Assembly (NCBI GenBank): GCA_020633205.1
Contig: JACKEB010000010.1
Location: forward strand, 1,364,001 to 1,428,000
DNA: 64,000 nt
From: Polyangiaceae bacterium
GTDB lineage: Bacteria > Myxococcota_A > Polyangia > Polyangiales > Polyangiaceae
Direction of reading: 5' to 3'
The notes under the pieces were generated by a model. The model was not told the DNA's origin and did no database searches. It was given only the letters and a program-made list of their open reading frames with translations. Positions within the stretch are counted from its first letter, which is position 1, and every line of letters begins with the position of its first letter. A program made the translations under genes and the position numbers. Shown in pieces: positions 26,276 through 35,613 of this stretch.

Positions 26276-27919
26276 ATGATCACAGCCAGCCAGCGCTCGA
26301 CCGCCAGCAACGTGCAGGAGTTCCCCGTCCTGCCGACCAAGGTTCAAGCCAAAGACGAGACGTTCGTCAGCAACCGCGCCGCGAACCTAGAGGTGCTGGG
26401 CAAGGTCGACGAGCTGCTCGCCAAGGCGCGCGCCGGCGGCGGCCCCAAGTACGTCGAGCGCCACAAGAACGCAGGCAAGCTCCTGCCCCGAGAGCGCGTG
26501 GAGCTGCTGCTCGACCGCGACTCCCACTTCCTCGAGCTCTGCCCGCTGGCCGGCTACGACGTCAGCGGCAACTCCCCCGGCGCCGGCAACATCGGCGGCA
26601 TCGGGGTGGTCAGCGGTGTTGAGTGCTTGATCACCGCGACCGAAGCCACGCTGAAGGGCGGCGCGGTGAGCGAGTACGGCGTGCTCAAGAGTCATCGCCT
26701 CGCGGAAATAGCCGAACAGAATCGCCTGCCCGCCATGCACCTGGTGGAGAGCGCCGGCGCTGACTTGCCAAACCAAAGCAAGATCTTCGTGCCCGGCGGT
26801 CGCACCTTCCGAGACCTCACGCGGCGCTCTGAACAGTGTGTGCCCACGGTCTGCTTGGTGTTCGGCAGCTCAACCGCCGGCGGCGCCTACATCCCCGGCA
26901 TGAGCGACTACACCGTGATGGTGAAGCAACAGGCGCAGGTCTACTTGGCGGGCCCGCCTCTGGTGAAGATGGCCACCGGCGAGGAGACGGATCACGAGGA
27001 GCTCGGTGGCGCGGAGATGCACTCGAAAGTTTCGGGGGTGAGCGACTACCTGGCAGAAGACGAAGCCGACGCCATTCGCCTGGGTCGCGAGATCATGGCG
27101 CACCTGAACTGGCGCAAGCACGGCCCGACGCCGCGTCGTGAAGTGGAGGCGCCGCTCTACTCTTCAGAGGATCTGCTCGGCATCGCATCAGCGGACCTAC
27201 GTGTGCCCTTCGACGCGCGTGAAGTGATCGCGCGCATCGTAGACGGCTCGCGCTTCAGCGAGTTCAAGCCGCTGTACGGTACTACCCTGGTGTGCGGCTG
27301 GGCGTTTCTTCACGGATACCCCGTTGGCATCCTGGCGAATAACGGCGTGCTGTTCAGCGAGAGCGCCAACAAGGGCGCGCAGTTCATTCAGCTGTGTAAC
27401 CAAAACGACGTGCCGCTGATCTTCTTGCAGAACATCAGCGGCTTCATGGTCGGAAAAAAGTACGAGCAAGAAGGCATCATCAAGAACGGCGCGAAGCTGA
27501 TCAACGCCGTGAGCAACAGCACCGTCCCTGCCATCACCATCATGATGGGCATGAGCTACGGCGCGGGGAACTACGCGATGTGCGGCCGCGCCTATCAGCC
27601 TCGCTTCCTCTTCACCTGGCCGAGTCACCGCATCGCGGTGATGGGCGGCAAGCAGCTCGCCGGCGTGCTCGAGATCATCCAGCGCGGCGCCGCTGCGAAG
27701 AAGGGCACTGAGGTGGATGAACAGCAGCTCGAGATGATGAAGAAGATGCTCGAGATGCAGATCGACAACGACAGCAACCCGCTATTTTCGACGGCCCACT
27801 TGTGGGACGACGGGATCATCGACCCGCGCCACACTCGCGATGTGATCGCCATCAGCCTGTCAGCCGCGCTCAACGCCAAGGTCGAAGGCAGCACGAGCTG
27901 GGGGATCTTCCGCCACTGA
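26276..27919 (+). CDS. Acyl-CoA carboxylase beta (carboxyltransferase) subunit, methylcrotonoyl-CoA type
   Basis: 547 residues, two crotonase-like carboxyltransferase halves. RHKNAGKLLPRERVELLLD is the usual N-terminal motif; GGAYIPGMSDY and GGAEMHSKVSG follow in the first half, and SYGAGNYAMCGRAY and WPSHRIAVMGGKQ in the second. Length and the YGAGNYAM motif point to the methylcrotonoyl/geranyl-CoA type, used in Leu or isoprenoid catabolism, more than propionyl-CoA carboxylase. It would pair with the biotin-carrying alpha subunit at 33606-35603. The TGA abuts the TCA stop of the convergent neighbour. Confidence 0.93.
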   Translation: MITASQRSTASNVQEFPVLPTKVQAKDETFVSNRAANLEVLGKVDELLAKARAGGGPKYVERHKNAGKLLPRERVELLLDRDSHFLELCPLAGYDVSGNSPGAGNIGGIGVVSGVECLITATEATLKGGAVSEYGVLKSHRLAEIAEQNRLPAMHLVESAGADLPNQSKIFVPGGRTFRDLTRRSEQCVPTVCLVFGSSTAGGAYIPGMSDYTVMVKQQAQVYLAGPPLVKMATGEETDHEELGGAEMHSKVSGVSDYLAEDEADAIRLGREIMAHLNWRKHGPTPRREVEAPLYSSEDLLGIASADLRVPFDAREVIARIVDGSRFSEFKPLYGTTLVCGWAFLHGYPVGILANNGVLFSESANKGAQFIQLCNQNDVPLIFLQNISGFMVGKKYEQEGIIKNGAKLINAVSNSTVPAITIMMGMSYGAGNYAMCGRAYQPRFLFTWPSHRIAVMGGKQLAGVLEIIQRGAAAKKGTEVDEQQLEMMKKMLEMQIDNDSNPLFSTAHLWDDGIIDPRHTRDVIAISLSAALNAKVEGSTSWGIFRH

Positions 27920-28423
27920 TCAGATAGCGGGTGGGTACGGCGCGTTGTGCTGGGGGAACGCCTCAGGTCGATTGAACGCGGCCTTCACGCTGGGGCGCAG
28001 CAGCACGACCAGCCCGAACACGCCCAGCGCCGTGCCTAGCGGCATGTTCAGCAGGATGAACGCGGAGCCGATGATGCACAGCACGTGGCGCTTGCGCTGC
28101 CCCAGGCTGCGTCCGGTGGCGATGGAGAGCGAGGCCAAGAGCCAGAGCCAGAGCGAGATGAAGATCCCGACGCCGATGAAGAACCACGGCACTGCCTCTG
28201 CAACCGGCGGCGTGCTGCTCTTGGAGAACGCCGGATCATTCAGCATCAAGCCGCCCATGAGCACGTAGATCCCGCCCGCAAAGCCGACTAGCACCTGAAA
28301 TGCGCCGTAGACGTAGAACAGGATGCTGAGCACCTTGAGGTGTTCACGATCGGACTGAGTGAGCTGGGGCTCCATAACTGAAGACTCGTACGAAAGGCCT
28401 GAACGCGGCGTGCGGCTACTCAT
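27920..28423 (-). CDS. Small polytopic membrane protein, unknown
   Basis: 167 residues with about four hydrophobic helices (YGAFQVLVGFAGGIYVLMGG, AVPWFFIGVGIFISLWLWLL, HVLCIIGSAFILLNM, LGVFGLVVLL). No motif identifies a function. ATG 28423 or the internal ATG 28375 (MEPQLTQ) could be the start. Its stop abuts that of the carboxylase beta gene in a TGATCA palindrome, so the two genes are convergent with no spacer. Confidence 0.75.
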   Translation of the reverse strand: MSSRTPRSGLSYESSVMEPQLTQSDREHLKVLSILFYVYGAFQVLVGFAGGIYVLMGGLMLNDPAFSKSSTPPVAEAVPWFFIGVGIFISLWLWLLASLSIATGRSLGQRKRHVLCIIGSAFILLNMPLGTALGVFGLVVLLRPSVKAAFNRPEAFPQHNAPYPPAI

Positions 28424-28497
28424 ACTGCGAAGCCACCGATGAGTTCCCCCAAACCTGGCGGTCTATGTACTGAAACCCAGGAAAATTGGAGAAGCCC

Positions 28498-28935
28498 ATG
28501 CAAAACCTCGCGCTCTCAGCTGCCGCCCCCAACTCGAACTCAAACGTCTCACCGTCGCGCGGGGCGAAAATCGGCGGCTACATCCTCAGCGGCCTGCCAG
28601 TCGCCTTCCTGCTGATGGACGCCACGATGAAGCTCGTCGCGAGCCAACCAGCGGTCGAGGGCACGCAGAAGCTCGGCTACGACCCAGCGGTGCTGCTCCC
28701 CTTGGGCGTCACCCAGCTGGTGTGCCTCATCACTTACCTGTTGCCACGCACCGCGGTGCTCGGCGCCATCCTATGGACCGGCTACCTCGGCGGCGCCGTT
28801 GCTACCCACGTGCGCATGGGCGACCCGTGGTTCAGCCACATCCTGTTCCCGGTCTACATCGGCGCGATGCTGTGGCTCGGTCTGTGGCTCAGGAGCCCCG
28901 CGCTGCGCGCGCTGGTTCCCCTGCGGCGTGGGTGA
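28498..28935 (+). CDS. DoxX-like membrane protein
   Basis: 145 residues from ATG 28498, with GGAGA 6 nt upstream. Four hydrophobic segments; the first contains GYILSGLPVAFLLMDATMKL and the later part TQLVCLITYLLPRTAVLGAI, then TGYLGGAVATHVRMGDPWF. This spacing and the TGYLGGAVATHVR signature are typical of DoxX-like proteins. The role of these proteins is poorly defined. Transcribed divergently from the preceding membrane protein. Confidence 0.82.
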   Translation: MQNLALSAAAPNSNSNVSPSRGAKIGGYILSGLPVAFLLMDATMKLVASQPAVEGTQKLGYDPAVLLPLGVTQLVCLITYLLPRTAVLGAILWTGYLGGAVATHVRMGDPWFSHILFPVYIGAMLWLGLWLRSPALRALVPLRRG

Positions 28936-28990
28936 GACGATTTCGTGACGACCTGCGTTTCCCTGCGGTTTTTTCAAGCCGAGGGTGTAG

Positions 28991-30355
28991 TCAATTGGCC
29001 TCGGCAAGCGACGTCTCGATCGTCCGGTAAAAGTAATACAACGAGTACCTCAAGAGCTGCGCCCGCGTCCGACCCACCAAGTAGTTTCGCGCACGCAAGA
29101 AGGGATACCAAGCACGACCACCCACGACGACTGCCGTGTCGTCTGTCGTCAGCCCCGGAGCCCACTCGCCGCGAAATTGATCAACGATCAGGCAACCGAG
29201 GTAAGCCCCCAGCTGTACCTCAAGTCGCGGGTTAACGAATACGGCTTGGCGCCCGAAGGGGTAGACCCAGTTGTAGGCCTCGAAGCGCGGCAAGACCTCC
29301 GGCTCACCGAACCGCACTGCACGCGCCAGGGGCGACTTGGTGTTGCGTTTGCACTGCCTCAACATGAACTCACGAAAACTCTCGCTCCAGCGCACGTAGT
29401 CTGAAATCCGCTCGTCAGCAGCGCGGGACGGCGCCTCCAGCTCATCCAGCGGGCCTTGCTCGACGATAGGTGGAGGCCGGAAGTTCCGCAATCGGCTGAA
29501 GAGGCGCAGAGCCATGTGCCGCGGGTAATTGCGGGCGATGACGGCGGTGAGCAGCTCCTCCACCAAGGGATCCCAACGCGTCTCCGCTGGTGCCAGCAAG
29601 GACGCTCGGCGGCGTAGGCGCTCGCGTTCTTGATCGAGCGCAACGCTCTCACATAAATGCGAACGAATGCGCGCACGGGCCTCCACGCCCTCAGGCTCGA
29701 AGAGTCGATCCGGGTCTTCCAGAGCACATACCAGCATAGAGCCGTCCTTCAACTCTTCAACGCTGGCAGCCGGCGCGCTCAAGAAGCGCGCGCGGCCAAG
29801 CTGCTTCACTAGCTCTGTACTGAACGCACTCCACCAATACACCTCTTCTATTTCCGCAGGGACTGATGCTGAGATTCTCCTGGAATGTGGGAGCCAGCTG
29901 CGGCGGTTCCTGTCGCGGAGGATGAGCCCGCGGTCACTCTCTGGGTGCAGGTGGGCTTCGTCGATCCGGAGCGCGAGAGCATTTTCACGACACCAACGCA
30001 GCCAAATCGCGCGCACCGTTTCCGGCGAGTCATGCGCGGCCCAGGTCCCACGTAGCGAGAACTGGCGGTCCGAGGAGCAGTAAAAGTTCCGAATGAAATC
30101 GCCGTCGTCGGATTCGAGATAGAAGCTGAGAGAGTCGCCGGAGGGGAGTTCGGCTGCGGCGACGACTGGATCGAACTTCCGCCGCCGCGCCCCTTTGCGA
30201 TACACCCTCATGTTGGATGCGAGGTTTGGGAAGTCGCCGAAGGCCGCCATGATGGCGCGCTCCCTTCCCGAAACCTCCCTAACGAAGTGGACCGAACTCT
30301 CCAAAGCGTCTCCAAGGGATTGCCTGGTGTGCGTCTTTCGTTGCGCCTGGACCAT
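28991..30355 (-). CDS. Large hypothetical protein
   Basis: 454 residues from ATG 30355; an in-frame TTG at 30403 would add 16. No signal peptide or membrane segment. Arg- and Trp-rich. The C-terminal 120 residues contain RLEVQLGAYLGCLIVDQF, GEWAP and WYPFLRARNYL, a pattern I have seen in uncharacterised bacterial families in which an LGAYLGE helix is followed by a GG-W motif, but I cannot name it. Codon usage looks native. Convergent with the DoxX-like gene. Confidence 0.7.
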   Translation of the reverse strand: MVQAQRKTHTRQSLGDALESSVHFVREVSGRERAIMAAFGDFPNLASNMRVYRKGARRRKFDPVVAAAELPSGDSLSFYLESDDGDFIRNFYCSSDRQFSLRGTWAAHDSPETVRAIWLRWCRENALALRIDEAHLHPESDRGLILRDRNRRSWLPHSRRISASVPAEIEEVYWWSAFSTELVKQLGRARFLSAPAASVEELKDGSMLVCALEDPDRLFEPEGVEARARIRSHLCESVALDQERERLRRRASLLAPAETRWDPLVEELLTAVIARNYPRHMALRLFSRLRNFRPPPIVEQGPLDELEAPSRAADERISDYVRWSESFREFMLRQCKRNTKSPLARAVRFGEPEVLPRFEAYNWVYPFGRQAVFVNPRLEVQLGAYLGCLIVDQFRGEWAPGLTTDDTAVVVGGRAWYPFLRARNYLVGRTRAQLLRYSLYYFYRTIETSLAEAN

Positions 30356-30525
30356 AGTCGAGACGGTACCACGCAAGGGAATACCCCACCGCACAGCTCC
30401 CAATCATTGACGTCCCGATTCCTCACGGTCTGGTCCCCCTCCAGCCGCGCGCGCGAGCGGAGCGAGTCGCGTCCGGCTAAGGAGGGGGCGTGCTGCCGCA
30501 GGCAGCGCGGGGGGAGGCAGCAAAA

Positions 30526-31833
30526 CTACAGCGGCAACGTGAGGTACGCGCGCAGGCCCCAGAGGAAGTCCCAGTTGAGGGGCGGCGTCTCGCGCTCGCC
30601 TTCGGCTTGGAAGGTCTTGAAGTAGAAGAACGTCATGCCTCCCACCGTGGCTTCGATGCCGCCGAGCAGCGTGGGCGCGGTCTTCAAGAGCGGGTGCAGG
30701 TAGCCGAAGGTCAGGTCCCCCTGCACGTAGCCGATCAGCCAGTCGTCGGGCAGCGCGTCGTTCAGGCTGTAGTCATCGAGCAACAGCACCTCCCCCAAGC
30801 CGACTTGGCTCGAGAGGCTGCCGTAGAACTTCGTGGGCGTGCGGTTCGTGTCACCGCCAAACGCCAGCCCTGCCCCACGGAAACGCGCATCGAAGACCAG
30901 CTCATCCAATACGAAGTCGTCGACGCGAACCTGATAGGGCTTGGAGTAGCTCGTCAGCCCGAGGCCGAAGTAGATCTCGGGGAAGTCTCCCTTCGGCACC
31001 TGCACGATGCCCGTCGGGTCCTTGTCATGGTTGTATTTGACCCCCACGATGAACGACTCGAAGCCGCTGACCATGGTGAGTGGGCGGGTGGTCAACGGAA
31101 AGTCCGTGACCGGCTGGTTCGGACTCGCGGAGTGCGGGATCACACGCACCGCCTGCCTGGGCGTCACCGTGGTCTCGAACGCGCGCGTCTCATAGCGAAA
31201 GATGGGCTCCCAGATGAAACTCACCGCAGGGAAACCAATCACACCCAGGGCCTTGGTGAGCTTCGGCGCGAGGTTGCCCGCGCGGGCCGTGATCGCAGCC
31301 TCCGGCCGGCTCGGAGCTGCGGCGGAGTTCGACTCGAAGTAGCCGTGATGCAGCGTCACCCAGCCAAAGAAGCCCACGCCGACGTCCACGCTCCAGGTAT
31401 AATAATTCTGCGTGGAAACATCCAAGGCAGGGTAACCTTGCGGGCGCCAGCCGCGGTACGCCCCACCAATGCCTGGATCGATACGCAAGCCGCCGCCAAG
31501 GATGCGGATCGGGTACTTGGTCTCCGGAGCCTTCGGCTGGGTGGCGGCGTTGGGATCCCCTGACCAGTAACCACGCTGCTCGGGTGTGCGACGGGGCGGC
31601 GCCTTCTTCGACGTCCTGGCCTTGGTCTTCTTCTTCTTTTTTGGGGGAGAGGAGCGCTGCTTGGACTTCAGCCCCTGATCGACGTGGTGTTCGACCTCGC
31701 CCCCAATGCTCTGGGCGGCCGCGGGCAGAGCGAGGCACAGCCCGAAGAGCGTCAGCGCGCCGCATCCAAGCCCGCGGTATCCAGACACGCGGTGGATGCG
31801 TGGAAACGCGGCAGCAAGCGGAGTTCGGGCCAT
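30526..31833 (-). CDS. Secreted protein, probable outer-membrane beta-barrel
   Basis: 435 residues. An N-terminal signal peptide (LFGLCLALPAAAQS) is followed by a Lys-rich segment (PPKKKKKTKARTSKKAPP) and then alternating-polarity strands rich in Gly, Tyr, Phe and Trp, ending LRAYLTLPL. That composition suggests an outer-membrane barrel of about 300 residues preceded by a basic periplasmic linker. I do not recognise a specific porin or transporter. Divergent from the GDPD gene, 81 bp between starts. Confidence 0.75.
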   Translation of the reverse strand: MARTPLAAAFPRIHRVSGYRGLGCGALTLFGLCLALPAAAQSIGGEVEHHVDQGLKSKQRSSPPKKKKKTKARTSKKAPPRRTPEQRGYWSGDPNAATQPKAPETKYPIRILGGGLRIDPGIGGAYRGWRPQGYPALDVSTQNYYTWSVDVGVGFFGWVTLHHGYFESNSAAAPSRPEAAITARAGNLAPKLTKALGVIGFPAVSFIWEPIFRYETRAFETTVTPRQAVRVIPHSASPNQPVTDFPLTTRPLTMVSGFESFIVGVKYNHDKDPTGIVQVPKGDFPEIYFGLGLTSYSKPYQVRVDDFVLDELVFDARFRGAGLAFGGDTNRTPTKFYGSLSSQVGLGEVLLLDDYSLNDALPDDWLIGYVQGDLTFGYLHPLLKTAPTLLGGIEATVGGMTFFYFKTFQAEGERETPPLNWDFLWGLRAYLTLPL

Positions 31834-31914
31834 GAAACACCAAGTCTACTGGGCAAGCCGCCCGAAGGTTAAGCGGAGGTATGCCAAGCGACGACCGCTC
31901 AGTATGCTCTCAGC

Positions 31915-32772
31915 ATGCCGCACGCGAACGCAGGCTTCATGAGGCCGCCTCGGGCATTCCTGGAGAACCTCAACGGCGCCCACGACACTGCGGGGGCGTA
32001 TCGTAGCCATCGCTTGTGTTTCGCGCACCGCGGCGGTTCGTTGATGTGGCCAGAGAACACCCTGGAGGCCTTCAGCGGCGCCCTGGATCTTGGTTGTTCG
32101 CATCTGGAGAGCGACGTGCACCGCACGCGAGATGGGCACCTGGTGCTCTTCCACGACTCTCGGGTCGAGCGCACGACCAACGGCTCGGGCCTCATCCGCG
32201 ATTTCACGCTGAGCGAGCTGAAGCAGCTGGATGTGGGTTACCGCTTCTATCAAGACGGGCGCTACCCGTTTCGCGGTAAGGGGCTGACGATTCCGACTCT
32301 GGAGGAGGCCCTGGAGCGTTTCCCGGGAGTGCGTCTCAACTTGGAGCTGAAGCAGCGCGAGCCGGACATCGTACGCCCCATGTGGCAGCTGATCGAGCGC
32401 CGAGGTCTGCACGACCAGCTGTTGATCGCCGCGAGCTTCGACCCGCTCGTGCAGGATTTCCGTGAGGTATCGCGAGGGCAAGTGGCTACGTCGGCGGGCA
32501 CCCGGGAGAGCCTGCGCTTCCTGATTGCCGCGCGGCTCGGACTCTGGCGCTGGGAGGAGCCCCCTTACGACGCACTCCAGCTGCCACTTAAGGTCGGGGT
32601 GTTGCCCGTGGTGACCCGACATTTGGTCGACGTAGCGCACCGCCAAGGGATTCAGGTGCATGTCTGGACTATCGACGAGGGGGAAGAAATGCGAGCGCTG
32701 TGGCGCCTCGGCGTCGACGGGATCATGTCGGATCGCCCAGATTTGCTGGTCAACAGCGCGCGAAACGGCTGA
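31915..32772 (+). CDS. Glycerophosphodiester phosphodiesterase (GDPD family)
   Basis: 285 residues. Catalytic motifs are FAHRGG, PENTLEAF, the metal-binding ESDVHRTRDGHLVLFHD and LELK; WTIDEGEEMRALWRLGVDGIMSDRPDLL is the usual C-terminus in pieces. It hydrolyses glycerophosphodiesters to glycerol-3-phosphate and an alcohol. There is no obvious signal peptide, so it is probably cytoplasmic. The N-terminus is 30 residues longer than needed, and a downstream start is possible. Confidence 0.94.
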   Translation: MPHANAGFMRPPRAFLENLNGAHDTAGAYRSHRLCFAHRGGSLMWPENTLEAFSGALDLGCSHLESDVHRTRDGHLVLFHDSRVERTTNGSGLIRDFTLSELKQLDVGYRFYQDGRYPFRGKGLTIPTLEEALERFPGVRLNLELKQREPDIVRPMWQLIERRGLHDQLLIAASFDPLVQDFREVSRGQVATSAGTRESLRFLIAARLGLWRWEEPPYDALQLPLKVGVLPVVTRHLVDVAHRQGIQVHVWTIDEGEEMRALWRLGVDGIMSDRPDLLVNSARNG

Positions 32773-32784
32773 TCTCTCAAGGTC

Positions 32785-32799
32785 CGGGCTCGAAGCCCG
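32785..32799. other. Small hairpin after the GDPD gene
   Basis: CGGGCT-CGA-AGCCCG is a 6-bp stem with a 3-nt loop, 12 bp past the GDPD stop. It lacks a T-run, so it is at best a weak or factor-dependent terminator. Confidence 0.25.
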
Positions 32800-32811
32800 T
32801 TCAATCAGGGC

Positions 32812-33501
32812 GTGACCTACCGCACGCTCCGCCAGTCAGACCACCCGCAGACCCAGAGTGGGATCTTCCTGCGCGACGGGTCCCGTTCGGGGCAAGCACC
32901 CAACCTGCTCGACTTCGTGGACGAGGTGCGTTGGTTGACGACGCCCGCGGTCGCCGCGGCGGTGGTCGACCCGCTGCGCGGATCCCAGGGAGACGGCGTG
33001 ATCGCCAGCAGCAGCGAAGTCACGACCCTCTTCGAGTCTCGCCTGCGCCTCTGGCTGAGCCACGTTGAGCGGACGTTGATCCTCGAAGTTCCGAGCTGGC
33101 TCTCCCCGACGCTCGGTTGCATGCAAGCGATCGCCGTCCCGATGTGGACTCCCTTGCGTCGAGTCGGGGTGCTCGCGCTGCCTGACCCCGCAGCGCGCCG
33201 CGGCGTGCTGCTCAGGGAAATCGAACGCCGCGCGACCGACTTCGCACTTCGCATCGAGAGCCACGATCGGCGCGTGCAGCTGAATGAGCTGCGGCGCGCG
33301 AGCTTGGCGTCTCGACCCAGCAGCATGCGCGGCGCGTGGCAGCGCCTCTCGTTGCCGGTCAGTGCCGTGCGTCACACGGACACGCCACGGCACCCGGTCG
33401 AATCGGTCCGCAATTCCATGACTCGCTTGCGCGCGCCGCGAGCAGCGGACATCAGCTTCAGCGAGGCACCCGAGAGCCGCGCTGTCGGCGAAGGGCGCTA
33501 G
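32812..33501 (+). CDS. Hypothetical protein, possibly GAF-like
   Basis: 229 residues from GTG 32812. The middle section (LWLSHVERTLILEVPSW, CMQAIAVPMWTP, RRVGVLALPDP) alternates strands and helices in a way that resembles GAF domains. The C-terminus is Arg/Ser-rich and probably disordered. No catalytic motif is seen. It lies between the GDPD gene and the carboxylase alpha gene on the same strand, but the 105-bp downstream gap argues against tight coupling. Confidence 0.6.
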   Translation: MTYRTLRQSDHPQTQSGIFLRDGSRSGQAPNLLDFVDEVRWLTTPAVAAAVVDPLRGSQGDGVIASSSEVTTLFESRLRLWLSHVERTLILEVPSWLSPTLGCMQAIAVPMWTPLRRVGVLALPDPAARRGVLLREIERRATDFALRIESHDRRVQLNELRRASLASRPSSMRGAWQRLSLPVSAVRHTDTPRHPVESVRNSMTRLRAPRAADISFSEAPESRAVGEGR

Positions 33502-33605
33502 CGGGAGCCGGACTCCAAAGCAGGCAAACCGGCGCGTGAGCTGGAATCCAGTTTCAGCGCGCCCGGCGTACCCAAGGAGACGACCTTGAGTTAGCGTCCG
33601 TCTTC

Positions 33606-35603
33606 ATGCATCGCGTCAGCCGCATCCTGGTCGCCAACCGTGGAGAAATCGCCGCCCGCATCATGCGTACGGCACATCAGATGGGCGTCGGCACCGTCGC
33701 CGTCTTCAGCGACGCCGACCGGGACCTGCCGTTCGTACGCCTGGCGGATCAAGCAGTAGCGCTCGGCGGCGCCGCTGCCAGCGAGAGCTATCTCCGCGTG
33801 GATAAGCTAATCGCAGCAGCCAAGCAGACTGGCGCCGACGCCGTGCACCCTGGCTTCGGCTTCTTGGCGGAGAACGCCGAGTTCGCCGAGGCGTGCGCCG
33901 CTGCGGGTCTGACGTTCATTGGCCCAAGCGCAGAAGCCATCCGCAAGATGGGCTCGAAGAAGGTGTCCAAAGGCCTGGTCGGAGCCGCGGGGGTACCGGT
34001 CATTCCGGGCTACGAAGGCGACGACCAGAGCACCGCCACGTTGGTCAAGGAGGCGCTGAAGATCGGCTTCCCGGTGCTGGTGAAGGCGAGTGCGGGCGGC
34101 GGCGGAAAGGGCATGCGCGTCGTGGAGCGCGAGGCCGACCTAGAGCCCGCTATCGAGGGAGCAAAGCGCGAGGCGAAGAGCTCTTTCGGCGACGACACCT
34201 TGCTGATCGAGAAGTACATCACCTCCCCTCGCCACGTGGAGATCCAAATCCTCGGGGATCAGCACGGAAAGCTCCTACACCTATTCGAGCGCGAGTGCTC
34301 GATCCAGCGTCGTCACCAGAAGATCATCGAGGAGACCCCCTCCCCCGCCCTGAACCCAGAACTGCGCGATCGCATGGGGAAGGCCGCAGTGGCGGTCGGT
34401 AAGGCGGTGAACTACTTCAACGCCGGCACGGTGGAGTTCATCCTGGATCCCCAGGGCAACTTCTACTTCCTGGAGGTCAACACGCGCCTCCAAGTCGAGC
34501 ACCCAATCACCGAAGCCGTCACCGGCGTGGACATCGTGCGCGAACAGATCCGCGTAGCACGCGGCGCAGCCTTGGACCTCGAGCAAGACACGCTCAGCCT
34601 GAACGGCGCCGCGGTGGAGTGCCGCATCTACGCAGAAGACCCTACCAATGGCTTCTTGCCCACCACGGGCACGGTGGTCGACTTCTGGTTGCCCGCGGTG
34701 GATGGGCTGCGCATCGATGCTGGCATCGAGAGCGGCAGCGAGATCGGCATCCACTATGACCCGATGCTGGCCAAGGTGATCACCTGGGGACAGGACCGCC
34801 AGGAGGCGATCGCGCGCATGCAGCGCGCGCTATCACTCGGCAGCATCCATGGCCTCAAGACCAACACGGCCTTCTTGCTGCGAGTGCTGGGACACGAGGA
34901 GTTCCAGGCGGGCAACACCCACACCCATTTCATTCAGCAACACCTGAGCGACGCTGGCGGCGAGTCGGGCCCCAGCGCGGAGGCACTGGCCGTCGCCACG
35001 CTGGCGCTGCATGAAGCGCGACGTAGCGAGCAGCGGCCACTACCGGCCCTTGAACCGGGTTTCCGCAACAACCGCTTTCAACGTGAGTGGGTCGAGCTGG
35101 AGCACGCAGGCGACGTGACTCGGGTGGAGTACCAGAACCGAGGTGGCGGGGAACTGACCATCACCGTCGGCGATACCGAGTTGAGCTGCCGCGCGCTCGC
35201 CTGGAGCGCCGCAGAGCACCTGCTGCGCTACGAGTTCACGCTGGGAGAAAGCGCTCCCATGCGCCGCAGCGCCCGCGTGCGGATGCGTGGGGAACAGGTG
35301 TTCGTCGCCGGAGTCGCGGGCTCGGCGGCGTTCTCCGTGGTGCCCCGCTTCAAACGTGCGGAGGCCGAGGTGGAGGCCGGCGCCTGCATCGCGCCCATGC
35401 CCGGCAAGGTCGTGAAACTCCTTGCGGAAACAGGCAAGGTCGTGGAGGCGGGCCAGGTGCTGGTGATCCTCGAAGCGATGAAGATGGAGCATTCGGTCAA
35501 AGCTGCGGAGGCCGGCGTGGTCAAAGAAGTGCGTGTGGCCGAAGGCGATCAAGTCGAAGACGCGAGCGTGCTCGTGGTTGTTGGGCCCGCCGACGCCGAT
35601 TAG
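33606..35603 (+). CDS. Acyl-CoA carboxylase alpha subunit (biotin carboxylase-BCCP fusion)
   Basis: 665 residues. The biotin carboxylase domain (about 1-450) starts RILVANRGEIAARI and includes HPGFGFLAEN, KASAGGGGKGMR, ERECSIQRRHQK and EVNTRLQVEHP. A variable linker follows, then a C-terminal biotinyl domain with K626 in EAMKMEHS. This is the methylcrotonoyl/propionyl-CoA carboxylase alpha layout. It should pair with the beta subunit 5.7 kb upstream. The next gene starts 10 bp after its stop. Confidence 0.95.
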   Translation: MHRVSRILVANRGEIAARIMRTAHQMGVGTVAVFSDADRDLPFVRLADQAVALGGAAASESYLRVDKLIAAAKQTGADAVHPGFGFLAENAEFAEACAAAGLTFIGPSAEAIRKMGSKKVSKGLVGAAGVPVIPGYEGDDQSTATLVKEALKIGFPVLVKASAGGGGKGMRVVEREADLEPAIEGAKREAKSSFGDDTLLIEKYITSPRHVEIQILGDQHGKLLHLFERECSIQRRHQKIIEETPSPALNPELRDRMGKAAVAVGKAVNYFNAGTVEFILDPQGNFYFLEVNTRLQVEHPITEAVTGVDIVREQIRVARGAALDLEQDTLSLNGAAVECRIYAEDPTNGFLPTTGTVVDFWLPAVDGLRIDAGIESGSEIGIHYDPMLAKVITWGQDRQEAIARMQRALSLGSIHGLKTNTAFLLRVLGHEEFQAGNTHTHFIQQHLSDAGGESGPSAEALAVATLALHEARRSEQRPLPALEPGFRNNRFQREWVELEHAGDVTRVEYQNRGGGELTITVGDTELSCRALAWSAAEHLLRYEFTLGESAPMRRSARVRMRGEQVFVAGVAGSAAFSVVPRFKRAEAEVEAGACIAPMPGKVVKLLAETGKVVEAGQVLVILEAMKMEHSVKAAEAGVVKEVRVAEGDQVEDASVLVVVGPADAD

Positions 35604-35613
35604 CCTGGCGCGC

